Shown here one piece after another: positions 1 through 12,500 of a stretch of DNA of 64,000 nucleotides (position 1 is the first letter of the stretch; every line of letters begins with the position of its first letter). The position numbers and the translations under genes are program-made. Under the pieces are notes generated by a model that worked only from the letters and a program-made list of their open reading frames with translations, was not told the DNA's origin and did not search any database. Source of the stretch: Dromaius novaehollandiae (Eukaryota; Chordata; Aves; Casuariiformes; Dromaiidae); the NCBI RefSeq assembly GCF_036370855.1, contig NC_088102.1:42445835-42509834 (forward strand). Direction: 5' to 3'.

Positions 1-402
1 GTACAGAGCAGAGATTTCCCTGTTAACTAATCTAGGGAGCGACAACCAGGTTTCATCCTTTTGCTAAGGGGACATAGGTAATTTTTTTGAGAGGCAGAAA
101 AGATGCAGAAATAGGTGAGAATAACACATGTCCTCATGATGTTATTCCATGCCAGGAAAGACAAGCATATTATTCAGCCACATGTAGAATATAACCTTTG
201 AGATGTCTATAATCTCTCCTCATTCCTCCTCATAGGCAGAGGTGTACATGCAATTCATTTCCCCTCCACCTTCTTTCCTTCCTGCTCTCTTTCTTTCCTT
301 CTTCCTACTCCTTGCAAAAGCTGAATAAAAAAACTGTCCCTAGGATCTTCTGCTTTGAATGAAACCTGTCACATTCCTAAAGTCTTTCCCTTCCCTTGGC
401 AG
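1..402 (+). other. 3' part of intron 4 of copy 1
   Basis: Precedes the acceptor at 401-402. The expected upstream C2 exon (DCYV.LWLPTAS) is not found here, so it lies left of the window. Confidence 0.7.
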
Positions 403-534
403 AACGTGCTGGAGCTGCGGCTCTATGATAAGGATGTTGTTACTGAAGATGATCACCTCTTCACAGTGTATTTTGATATAGCCAAACTTTCCCTGGGAGA
501 ACAAGTCTTCATGCACTTCAAGTGTGACGCACAG
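403..534 (+). CDS. PLA2G4E-like: Copy 1 exon e5: C2 domain, calcium-binding loop 3 region
   Basis: Acceptor ...ttggcag, donor CAG|gtaagg, 44 codons, phase 0 at both ends. Encodes [20 protein letters not shown] and onward to FKCDAQ. The acidic cluster DKD...EDD matches calcium-binding loop 3 of group IV C2 domains. Pairs with copy 2 exon 45415-45543, which is one codon shorter. Confidence 0.93.
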
Positions 535-3500
535 GTAAGGTCTGACATAAGAAATGGAGTTGGTTAACAAGAACATTTTCATCTGCTTTTCTGTTTAAAA
601 TGTTATTTGCACCAATTCTTTTTTCCTTCTTGTGTACGGATTGCCCAGACACAGAAAAGGAAGCTGTTTTTCACTCTGACTTGGAAAAGCCTTTTCACTC
701 CTGGATCTGCAGGCACAGTGAAGAGTTTTGTGTTGATGTATCTGGTCACAGAGGCTAGTAAACTTTAAATGCCTTTGCAAAGTCATCTCTTTGCTGAGCC
801 TGCCCCCATGGAGAACCTTAGAGGAGTTTGTCCAAACGAGTAGAAGTCACATGATGATTTTTGTCATAACTTGTTCCTTAACCTAGTAATTAGCAAGTGA
901 TGACCCTGCGATCAGAACCAAATGTCGAACCAGACTAGAATAAAAATAGTTGCTAATCATAGGCTGTGACATGGGTGTTCAAATAACGTGTCTAAATCCC
1001 GTCACTCAACTTGGCAACGTGAAATGTTCCTGTTTAGAATGGCCAGAGAGGCTTTGAAAGTCGTACTTGAAAATTTGGGGCCTATATTGTACAGTCATTT
1101 CTGAAGATCACGTAATGTGTAGCTGCAGAGGAGGGTCATCCGATCAGAGTGCCAGGCATCAAGGCCTTTATCCAGTGTCTGACTGTGCTGCCACTACCAA
1201 TACTGATGTGCAGAGAGATGCGAATTTTCATTGCTCATCTCTGTGGGGAACCTTCATGTGCTGTTAACATCTACCAGGGAGGCCAAAACAGCAACAGCCA
1301 TGACAGTAGGGTTGAAATAAGGCCCTGCCACTGTTAGGTGTACTGGGCAGCTCATATAAGGAGGGATGTCCTGTACTACTAGGAAAATCCTCTACCCTGT
1401 GTGAAAAGCATAAGGAACGTGGCGTGTCCTGTGGATGCAGTGGCTGCTGGCTCCATGCCTCATCGCTGATCTGAGCTGCATGCAGCTCTGTCACATCAGC
1501 CTTATTGCACGTGTGTGTGTGACCTGGGACATCAGCGCGTAGCGTCTAGCCAGCCCCACGTTAAGCAGGGGAGCAGTACTGCATTACACAATAAAAGCCA
1601 AGTATGATCTCTGCTCCCTGCTAGGAAAGACGAAGTCTTTGCAGTAAAAACTGTAGGTGATTTTGCAGAAGTTTCTTGTGTATTTAAAGGCCTACTACAG
1701 CACCTTGGTAGGGCTGTCCTGAAGCCTATATTTCAAGTATGTTCAGTATCAGTCCAAAGAGAAGAGCCTCTTGAGGAAGCCACTAGTCTCCCACAATATG
1801 CCTGTGACAGCAGTGCTGACCAACAAAATGGTGCTAATGTCATCTTTGCTGCTGCTTCTAGCTATCCATCCACCTCACTGACCGCTTCATCCCTCCACTG
1901 GCTTCCCAGGGCCTTGGCATGGTACAGTGTAATTGTTCAGCTATTAGCTGCAATTTGCCTTTCTGGAGCCTGTTTCTGAACTCATTTTGGCCAAAGGGCA
2001 AGCTCCCCTCAGCCTTGTTTAGCAACACTGGTCTTGTCAGGCTGGCTTCATACACCACTAAATACCTGGATAACCGTGTTCAGGCAAACAAATACCAGGA
2101 TCAAGCAGCCAGCACCTGAAAGATGAAAAGGCATATCCCACCTTCCTGTACATTCAGTTAGTCCCTCTCCTTTTCCAGTTCCCTCCTGTTTTCTTGTGTG
2201 CCTGTCATCCACTGTTCAGTTGGTTAATTATCTTATCTACACACACCCAAACTGCTCTCTGCACTTCATTGTCTTAAATGCCTTATCTGAGCATTTCTTT
2301 CACTGCAAAATACTGGAGGAGCAGTGTGTAGACTCCCACTAGCCCTTTGATGGAGCAGAAACAGTCTGCCTGTTATCATCTAACTGATTATTGTCCAGGT
2401 GATTATGGGTGGCATATCCAAGCCTTTCATTACTGCATTTGCACAGCTACAGTAGTTAGAATTCATATTTTTGAGGCATTCATTACACTATTTTATCCTA
2501 TATTAGGTACTTTCAGATGTCTTTAATGCAATAAGTACTTTTGCCCCCACTAAGCACTTAATTAATGTGGAGCACAATTTTACCTCTCCGTTCATCATCC
2601 TTTCTGCCCCACCTTTGTTTTACTCTTTTCTGCACTGTCTTCGGCCAAGGAACTCTACTCTCCTCCACTATCAGCAGATAAGGCCTTAAGGTTAGATACA
2701 CCTTTGCTCTTATGCCCTCAGCATGTTGCCAGACAAACTGGTTATCCTCTTCCACAGCTGCTTTGCATGTCACCAGTTCTTCTTACACCAGAAGGATTCA
2801 ACATTTCGTAGCAGGAGACCCTCTTTCTATTCTCACTGGCAGGCTCAGTCTGAGACATCATCTCACTCTGGTCTGTCCATTAGGCACCCAGCAAAAGCAG
2901 GCAAGATGACTTATTTTCTGTGTGAAATCCTGCTATTACCAACATCCAGAATCTTTGTATCAAAGAATAATCTTGAGGCTCAAGCTACACACCAACGAAA
3001 TGACAGGTGTTTGTATTTTACATGCTCTGGCAGTTGTGAATATTGCATGCACACCTACCTTATGAGAATGAGAACTTGCATTATGAGAACTTCCAGTAGA
3101 CTAGTGACAAATACATCTCCCCTCTTTTTTTTTTTAATTTTTCCAGGGAAAAGAGGAGCTGGAGGTTGGATTTGCATTGGATAATATGTGAGTAAATGTC
3201 AAAAGTAACACAATATGCAGCAAAAAATCACCAACAGTTCAGAGGCATGAAATAATCTAATATAATTGTCCAGAATACATTGTTCCTTGCTGATGTTGAC
3301 GACAAACGTGGTTTCCCATGTAATCTGTGGTATGTGCTGTCTGACTAATTAGTGCATGCCAGGATGATCTTCCATGAACTGCAAGCAGATGGGGAGCATT
3401 CCCTAAAATCTCTCTTTTTAAAAATTTTTTCTCTCCTGTGTATTAGTTAAGACCAAATTACTGGGACTGCTGTTCATTCTAGCTTCCTAGTTTGCCTTTG

Positions 3501-6500
3501 AGATTAGCTGGGGGATTTGCCTCTGTTTATGGCATAACAGTATGCTGAAACAATGCACCAGATTTTGATCTGGAGCCCTTCCTGTCCAGTCACTGTACAA
3601 ACTGCAATTCTGGAAAAGCTGGATTCGCTGAAGTCATCTACAGGCTCAGCTTGGGGCTTAACAGAAAATCACTACATGGTTTGGCCCTATAGTATTTTTA
3701 TTTTGCGGAGCTCCAGGACTGGAATAGCCGGTATGATGATGATTGTGCCTTGACAGCAAACTGCGAGGAGACTTGTACCACAGCCCTCCTGGAATTTTTC
3801 CTTCAGATCCAATACACAACTAAAAATAAGGAAGAACAAAACCAAGAGAAGGGTGTGACTCATGAATTATACTGTAATTATACTGAGTTATTTAAAATGT
3901 AATTTTCTTTCTGTTTTGTAGTTCAGGCCCCCCTGAAACCATCATTACTAATGGAGTACTAGTGGTGAGTGTTACATTTTGTCATCTGTCTTGTCCTGTT
4001 GCCACACTTCTTTCACTTGACTCACAGTCATCGTGCCAACATACTCTGAGTAAGCAAGGCTAGCACTGAAACAATGTGATTTCCCTCTTCATCATGTGCC
4101 TCACAATATATCCTTATGCATGTCACCTATGGAGAAGTTATGACTGGAGGAGCTGTAGGATTCCCCATGGTAGTGTTCCCCCAATATTGCAAAGACAGCA
4201 CAAGGGAGTGATTTAGGTATGAGCCCTATCCTATCAGGTACCTTACAGTGAAAGACACGGATGTGGGTGTAGTTGTGAGCTGTCCATTGGATATTGTTGC
4301 TCCAGAGCTACCCATATTACCAAAGAGATGGGGCTTATCCTGTCCCGGGTGCACGCCATTTCCTGCATTCATACCTGCACTTCGTACACCAGGACTTTCT
4401 GACCACGGCACTTGCTCTTTGTTAGCTTTGTTTCCTCAGTATTTTTGTTTAAATTAGTCGGGGGCATCTCTGTTAGGATCCCGAGAGTGCTGTTATTTAG
4501 CCTGCCCTTACCTGCTCCACTGTGCAAGCCCTGTTCCTCCACACCACAGCCACCTGCCTTGTGGTGGCTGCATCTGATTTCTCAGCGACTCCTTTCATCC
4601 CAGCCAGGATCTGAAAGCAGGGTTGCCACTGAGGGATTAGTTTTTCTCAGGAAACTAAGTGCACGGCTTATAAAGCACTCATGTCATCAGCAGTAGGAGG
4701 TTAGAGTAGGCAGCACAATCTCAGACTGAAAATTTCTCTGTCAGGAAGAATTTTATTGTTCATGTCTTTTACAGTCTCGCAAAATATGCTGCTTGGAAGT
4801 TCAGGTGGTTGAGAAGAAGAAGAAAAAGCACAAGAAATCTGCATCAAGTGAGGTTATTTCTCTTTCAGCTGTTTTTAAATCATGAGGTGCTAATGTTATG
4901 AAGGCATTTGGCTAGTCTTGAGAAAATACAAAAAAAGCTCACTCAAAACATGAAAACAGCCTCCTGATAGATTTTGTAACTACTTTTGTTTCTAGACAGA
5001 TAACAAAATTGTTTTGTGTCTGCTTTTTATCACTTATTTAGAAAAAGAATTCCTCTTCAAAGTGAAGGGATCTTATGAGGGCACCCAAGACATCACACTG
5101 GGATCCGACCCCGTCTTTAGCTCCACAGCTCCTGCTACTTTCCACTACGCCAAATATAAGCAGCCCACTCTGGACGTTACGCTCCCAGGGAAGAAACCTC
5201 ATTCCTCCATTGTATGTTTTAATTGGACTTAATAAAACATACTAGTGGCGTGTAAAATAACATGCACCATAAATAGTAACATTAATCTCTCTCTGTGGAA
5301 AGAGAGTAACATTTCTGACGATATAAACTTGGATATATTTTTCAGCAGTCCTGTTTGTATGATAGAAACGCAGGCTCCCCAAATGTGGAACTTCATTCCC
5401 TTCCAAGTGGAAAAAAAATGATCTTAGCAGAGGTGAGTGCTTGCTGTTTTGTGGGAGACGTTAAGAAATCTGAGTGTTGAAGTTGGCATCTTGAACAAAT
5501 TGTACAGTCCCTTGGAGCCCCACGTCCAGCTCTTCCCCGTCCTTGGCAGTGTTTCTCCCTGCCTTAGAGAAGACTGGTCTTACTCCACTACAGCCTGGTG
5601 GCTGTGCATGGAATCGGGGGGCTCAAGCTCATTGTGCTAATGCAGTTTAATGGGAATAGTGAGTCTGAAGAGCAGAGACCTCAGTTTCTGCCTTGGGAGA
5701 CTGGGAATTTTCCTGACTCACACGATCATTTTGAAATGCTCTGATGATTGCCAGGTACTTTCTGATGCTGAAAGCAGGCAAACAAAAATGCCAAAATTAA
5801 AAAAAAGTGGGTCATTATGTGATAAAGCCAGGTTGTAACTTGCTCTGTTTGAATGGGTGCAGGAATATGTGGAAACTTGTCACTGTCCTGATCTTTCTTT
5901 ATGCTGGATTTGGAGGCACTGCTGTTCCCTTCCTCTCACGCCAGTGGGGCACCTGAACTAACAGTGGAAGTAGTGCCAGCCTCTGCTGGCATTGACCATG
6001 CTTTGTAAAGCACCTTTAAATCCATGGTTAAGCCAAATACTTACAGAATCAAAGGATTACTGTTCTTGTGGGGTATAAACCACAGAAAGTGAAAAACAAA
6101 TGCTGCTGTGTACAATAGTAATGTCTTTTTAGCCTTGCTGTCTGCCTTGTGATAGCCTAAGAGAGGTGTTTACAGGGAGGGGTAAGGCATTAATTATAAC
6201 TACTTTTCTCTGTAAACAGCAGCTGTCTTAAGATGCTACGTTTACTAGAAAGCATTGGGAATTACCCAACTTCCCTGACATTAGCCCATTGTGGTCAATT
6301 CATATGGGCTGCTGGATTATTCAGAGCCCCTGTTTTGCTGGAATTGCTAGGACAGCACACAATTAAATGCCCTCTAAAGCTGAAGGGGAGGAATGCTTAA
6401 ACTGATTATCACACTTACACCTCTCCCATTCTTGCTTTCCAGGATAAAGGATTTGATTTACATGTGAAGGCAGAAGACTGGTAAGACATCTGTCCACTCT

Positions 6501-9500
6501 TGGAGGCTGACATCTTCCTTAGCCGAACTTTCTCCCTTTGCTTGTTGCTGGGGAGGATGCACTTACAGCAGGACAGTAGGTTATACGAACAAGTGATCTG
6601 GAATTTACTTGTGCTGAAAACTGAAGCTGTATGTGTAAAAGTAACAGTACATGTTAATAATCCATATCAATACAGGAATGATGCATAAAATAAAAGAAAT
6701 AATATTATTAGTCAGTCATCTTTGTATGACTATATTGGCTTTATCCTCAGCACAGTTTTTAATCTTTTCCATAATACTATATAACAGTGCAGTTGATCAT
6801 CTAGTATTATTGATCATGAAGTACGCATACTTTGTGGCCTATTTCCACATAAAAGTAAGAAACTTTCATACAGCTGTCAGTACTGGCTAAAATATGACAG
6901 AATCCAGCCAGTAGATCTCTCAGAAATTAACTGCAGGAATGACTTTTCTCAAGTTTGCTTTTAATAACTCCTTAGAAATTTGACAGTCCCTTCCCATCAT
7001 TCTTCCATGCAGCATTGTGTATCTGTTTGGAGGTGTAGGAAGGACTCTTCCTGTAAGTGCAATACTTTGTGGAATTGGTTGGTTTACTTGCATTGTAAAT
7101 TCTGAGATTGACCAATAATAATAAAATGGAATATTCCTCTTTCCTGATCTCTGCTCCAGCCCAGACCACCTTGATATTCGTTTAGGGTTTGACCTCTGTG
7201 TGGAGGAGCAAGATTTTCTACACAAAAGGCAGAAGTGTGTTGCTGCTGCTCTGAAGAAGGTCCTCCAGCTGGAACAGGATCTGCTGGATCACGAGGTCTG
7301 TAGGGCAAACATTCAAAACATCTAATGAGTGCTTAGCAGTGGGGATGTAATAGCAGTGGGGACGCCTTGTGTGATACTGAATATTCACTATATCCACAGC
7401 TTGGGTAGCCAAGAGGCACCAAGGATCAAGCTTGGGTTGAACTCATTTGCTCTTCTGTTCTTTACATCAGCTGCTGCTGTTGTCTAGACCTTCCCTTCTG
7501 CTGTTCCAAAACATCTGTTTTTAGTCCCCACAAGCCCTACCCTGGAGAAGTCCTGAAATCTGCATATCCCTCTCCTGTTTGCACCTCACTGTCATGGGAA
7601 TGAAGGGTCCCAAATAATCCAGTTTGTTCCAATACTCTCTGATTCTCTTCTCCCCCTCCCCTGTCACCATCCCAGTCCAGCTGTATGACTTTTCTTCCAG
7701 TGCCATTTTCCCTTTGTCCTGCACCTCCCCCTGTTTCTGCAAGTGTTGCTGTCAAGAAGAGGAAAATTGGTGCAGTTTCTCTATGATCTGCCTCCTCCCT
7801 TTTCTCATTTGTCCCACTTTTTCATACTCTTTTACTTGCTGTCCATCTCTGATCCTTTCATGTGTCGCTACAGTTTGACTCGGTGAAGCTCCTTACCTTT
7901 ATTTCCCTTTGCTACCACTTTCCTCTCCTCTGTATAATCCCTCCTGGGCTATGGCTTCTTTTCCTTCCCAATTCAAATATTTTATGGTTTTTCCTCTCTT
8001 GTCACCCTTCTTCCACAGTCTTTATCCTGTCATTATCATCCTTGCTGATAATCCTTCCTCTTTTTCCTCGGACGTGTGAGATTTTGTTTTTCTTCCTGCC
8101 TTTACAATTGATGCTTTCTCTCTTACTGTTTCCTTTGTCTTGGATGAACGTATTATACTCCTCTGTTTTGAACCAAACTTCTCTGTTGAACACATTTCAG
8201 AGAAGTGTCAGTATTTAATTAAAAATTACTATTATTCCTGTCCTTCTTTATAAAATAGATGGTATATTCGGTTCAGTAGAAACCAGATGGAAAGAAGTCT
8301 GCGCCTAGGCATGTGGGTTCTGTGAGTTTGTGCCGTTATGCTTCAGACTTGTGTAATAGGAGGTCTCCGTCAAAAGCCTTGCATCCCACTCCAGATCTAC
8401 CTGCAGCCCGTTGTTTTACATCAGCCTCTTTCTGTGTTACACAGACCCCAGTGGTGGCGATCATGACAACAGGAGGAGGGATGAGATCTTTGACCGCGCT
8501 GTACGGCACTCTGTTGGGCCTCAAGAAACTCCATCTCTTAGACTGTGCTACCTACTTGACTGGCTTGTCTGGTACAACGTGGTGAGTAGGACTGAGCAAC
8601 TCTTCCCGTGAGTCTTCCTCATGACACTGATGCACTGAAGGAGATTAAACCTATATGCAGTAGCCAACCTCTAACACCTTCTTGATAGTCCTGTTTTTTG
8701 ATCTTCTTCTGTGCTGACAAATTAAAATCTTTTCATGGGGGAAAGGCACACAATTTGCAACAGAATGAAAATAAGCATCTTTTAAAAAATAACTTATGGA
8801 AAATTGCTCAAGTTATCTTGACAAGGAATACTGATTGTGACTTTTAAAGGGGAACAAGATAGTTTCTTTGGGAACACATAATTTAAGACAGGAAACTTTT
8901 ACTGAGCTTTAAATCAAGAATTTAAAATAGAAACATCAAATGTAGCTGTTGCCTAATTCAGACCCCCTTTTTTTTTCCTCTTCAATATATGTTTCTTTTT
9001 CATAGGACCATGTCAAACTTGTACAGAGATGCTGACTGGTCACAAAAGGATCTTGATAAGCAAATTAGCGAGGCTCGAAAACATATGACAAAATGCAAAA
9101 TAAATTCCCTTTCCATGGAGTATCTGAAGTATTACAAAAAGCAGCTGTGTCAACGGAAAAGAGAGGGCTACAAGACATCTTTTATAGATCTCTGGGGGCT
9201 TGTCTTGGAATCTTTGTTACATGATGGGGTACAGTATGCCATAAAGCAGAGTTTACGGTGGCTTATAATTTTCTGAAAATTAATTTCTGGAGACAATATT
9301 TTCATTTTTGTTCTGAGAAAAGTAGTTTGTTACATGACTGTGTGTATGCATGTGCACAGCCATTTTCAAAACATTTGGTGGCAGTATTTTAAATATCCAT
9401 CCATGGTGGAAAACATTATTTTTCTTGTGAGCTTTTGGATATTTTTTTCTGAGAAAACTCCAAAATTAACATTTTGAAAAAACATGGTAGTTTTACATCA

Positions 9501-12500
9501 ATAATTACTGTCATAGTCTGCAAGTATTTTGTTTAGAAATAGCGAGATTACAGTCAGTATCTTAATGCCCATTAGAGAGAGTAACATGGTCTGCAAACTT
9601 TTGAAATACATGTGAAAAGTTTTACATAAATTTGAAGTGTAACACATTAAACTAGTTTATAGCATAAGTACTGCTTTCTGTCCTTGGTCATTTCCTTCCA
9701 TTTTCCTCTTAAGAGGTCATCCAATAGTCTGGGATAAATAGTTATCAAGAGGTTGCAGATATTTCAGTAGTAGGACTCTCACGGGAATTTTGGAAAATAT
9801 GAAACATTTCAAAGAATATAATCTCAGTACATGTTATACATTCAAAGGCAGGAGTTTTACTGCCATTCAAGCTTAGATGCAGAGAAATCATTCCTGTGCT
9901 AATTTTTGTCACAATGTAATCATATTTCTGGAATTACAGAAAGACAACCATAAACTCTCAGATCAGCAACGGGCCATTGATCGTGGTCAGAACCCATTGC
10001 CTATCTATACTGCAGTCAATGTCAAGAACAACTACAGCACTCTGGATTTCAAAGGTGATTAGGAGATTTCTGAGAGTCATTTGTCTTTGTATTTAAAAGG
10101 GTCAATCTGGGGACAGTCCCTGCAGTCTGGAAAAAAAAAAAATCTCAGTTAAAGACCAGGACCTCAGCTGATGTATATTGACATAATATCCTTGAGTTCA
10201 GGTGAAATTTTGACCTTTTACACAAGGCATTCAAAAATATTTCAGAGACTTTTCTTATTCACTGGTTTTCATTTGTACTGCACTCATAATTAATTGCTAT
10301 TGGTCAAAAATATTACATTGAACTGTAGAAATCCTTTTCCTTTTTAACTCCTTTTATTCCCATGACAACAACATCACTTTTATCTACAGCTAAGGGGCCA
10401 CAGTGAAACATTGTTCTCTTCTTTATGTCCCTTTTCACAGAATGGGTGGAGTTCACCCCTTACGAGGTGGGATTGCTAAAATATGGAGCCTTTGTTCGCT
10501 CTGAGGATTTTGGCAGTGAGTTCTTCATGGGTCGGTTGATGAAGAAGCTCCCTGAATCCCGGATCTGCTTCTTGGAAGGTAAATTATTGTCTTGAAAACA
10601 TCTGAATAATTGTTTTTAATTGTGAGATAAGTAAATCAAGAACAAAAAAAGCACTGGTGCATGATTGGCAGAGCAGTTTCATTGGAGAGAATAAACAGCT
10701 CTTCTCTGAGTTAATACTTAGTATCAAAAATTCAGTTGACTGTAAAAAAAGACAATCCAAAGTGACAAATAGTCATTTTGATTTTTAAAGCTAATTTTGA
10801 ATAACAGTATAGTACTGCTTCCAGCCCAACAGCAAAATCCAGGCCCCTGGGAATCCATGATTCAGGTCATGCAACTCCAAAAGAGCGATCTCCAGAGCAG
10901 TTTCGAGCATGCTGTCTCTTGCCTGTCTCATGGATAGTCTGGTGTGTGCTGCCTGTAGACAGTTTACATGAGCCTGCATGCGAACTCTCTAATGCACCAG
11001 AGTGTGTTTGAACTTGCCAGGTCCTACCCGCTCTGCAGCATCTGCTTTGGCCACACCAGCTCCACTCTCCACATAGCCTGGGCTAGACTGGAGGGAAAAT
11101 AGTATAGTCATATTCAAAAATATTTTTGCTATTGACTTAAGAAGAGTGTGGATTTAAAGACAGACATCCAGAATTTAATTCTAAAGCATAGCCTTATGCA
11201 GAACTCTAAACTGAGACAGCAACTATATAACATTAAAGCAAAAGCATGTAAAAAAACGCATTGCATATTGATGAAATAATGTTCTGCAAGAAAACTGCAG
11301 CAAAGGTCTGTAGGTAATCATCCAACAATGACATTATTTCTTGAGAATCTAACATCCTGTATGTAATCACGTATCCCAAAGTTTTCCAGACAGAGAGACA
11401 AGATGATAATTTGTGACTCAGTGGAAATACAGCCTTCTCTTTGACTGGTTACTTGAATTAGAGTTAGGGAAAAAATGTACTGTGCTAGTGTAAGTCTACA
11501 TTGAACGTGCATGCATTTGCACTTCCTGAAAAATCAGTGAGAAATTGTGCCATAAGGAATAACCAGGGAAATTGTTTCTCAAGCGCCAAAATACATGGTC
11601 AAAATTGTTCCCTCAGTGTTAACAGCCTTATTCTTAGAAAGGGAAGTCTAGAAATGCAGAGGATGGGCCTTCCAGTCTCCAGGTGTGGGCTGTGTTCCTT
11701 TGAGCGTGTGCAAAAGAGCGGAAAGTTCCTTACATCTGTGCACAGGGACAGAGAGAAATATTTACTAACTCAGTAATTTGAGATGGGGCAGAGGCAAATG
11801 TACACACAAAATAGAAGAAATGGAAAAAGTTCAAATGAAAATTTGTAAGATCATATTGTAGTTAGCTCCTTACCAATAGAACTCCCCATCAAATCCCTCA
11901 GATTGCAAATTTTCATCCCTTTTTTTTATACAAACCTTGTGTGTGTGTGTGTGTGTGTGTGTATTATTTTTTTTTCTGGAAACCCAAGCTCATTGAATGA
12001 CATGAATTCAAAAACATCTCGCCTTTCATTAAAATAAAATATATCCAGCCCAAAATACCATAAGACAAAAACTAGATACCAAAATAAGTTTTAAAAGCCA
12101 GCACACCAATTAAAAAGGACAGAGCATCTGTTTAAAACAAACAAAAGAAAAATATAAAACTCATGAATTTCATTTCATGATAACAGTTTTCACCTTCATG
12201 ATATGTGAATGCTTTAGCTAGAAAATTCCTTCCTTTTACAGGCATGTGGAGTAGCTTATTTTCATTGAATGTGTTATATATCTGGAATTTGTCCCATTCA
12301 TCGGAGGATTTCTGGCATAGGTGGACCCAGGACAAAATCGACAATATAGGTGAGCTACCATACTTTTTCCTTGAAGTATATTTATTGTTAGATAAATTTA
12401 ATGTTAGGTAAATCATCACATCCATCTGGTATGTGACAGGTGTACAGTATATTTGGCATTTTATTTTAAGTGTTTCCTCAAAGGCCCCAGTGCCTTTCCA

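Noticed and set aside
2723..3184. 153-codon + strand ORF
   Set aside because: It runs out of intron sequence into exon e6 in a different frame from the one used. It has no family resemblance, and the paralog supports the 41-nt exon only.
7862..8218. 118-codon hydrophobic ORF that looks like membrane segments
   Set aside because: Product of a pyrimidine-rich intron block; Leu, Ser and Phe runs are expected from CT-rich DNA.
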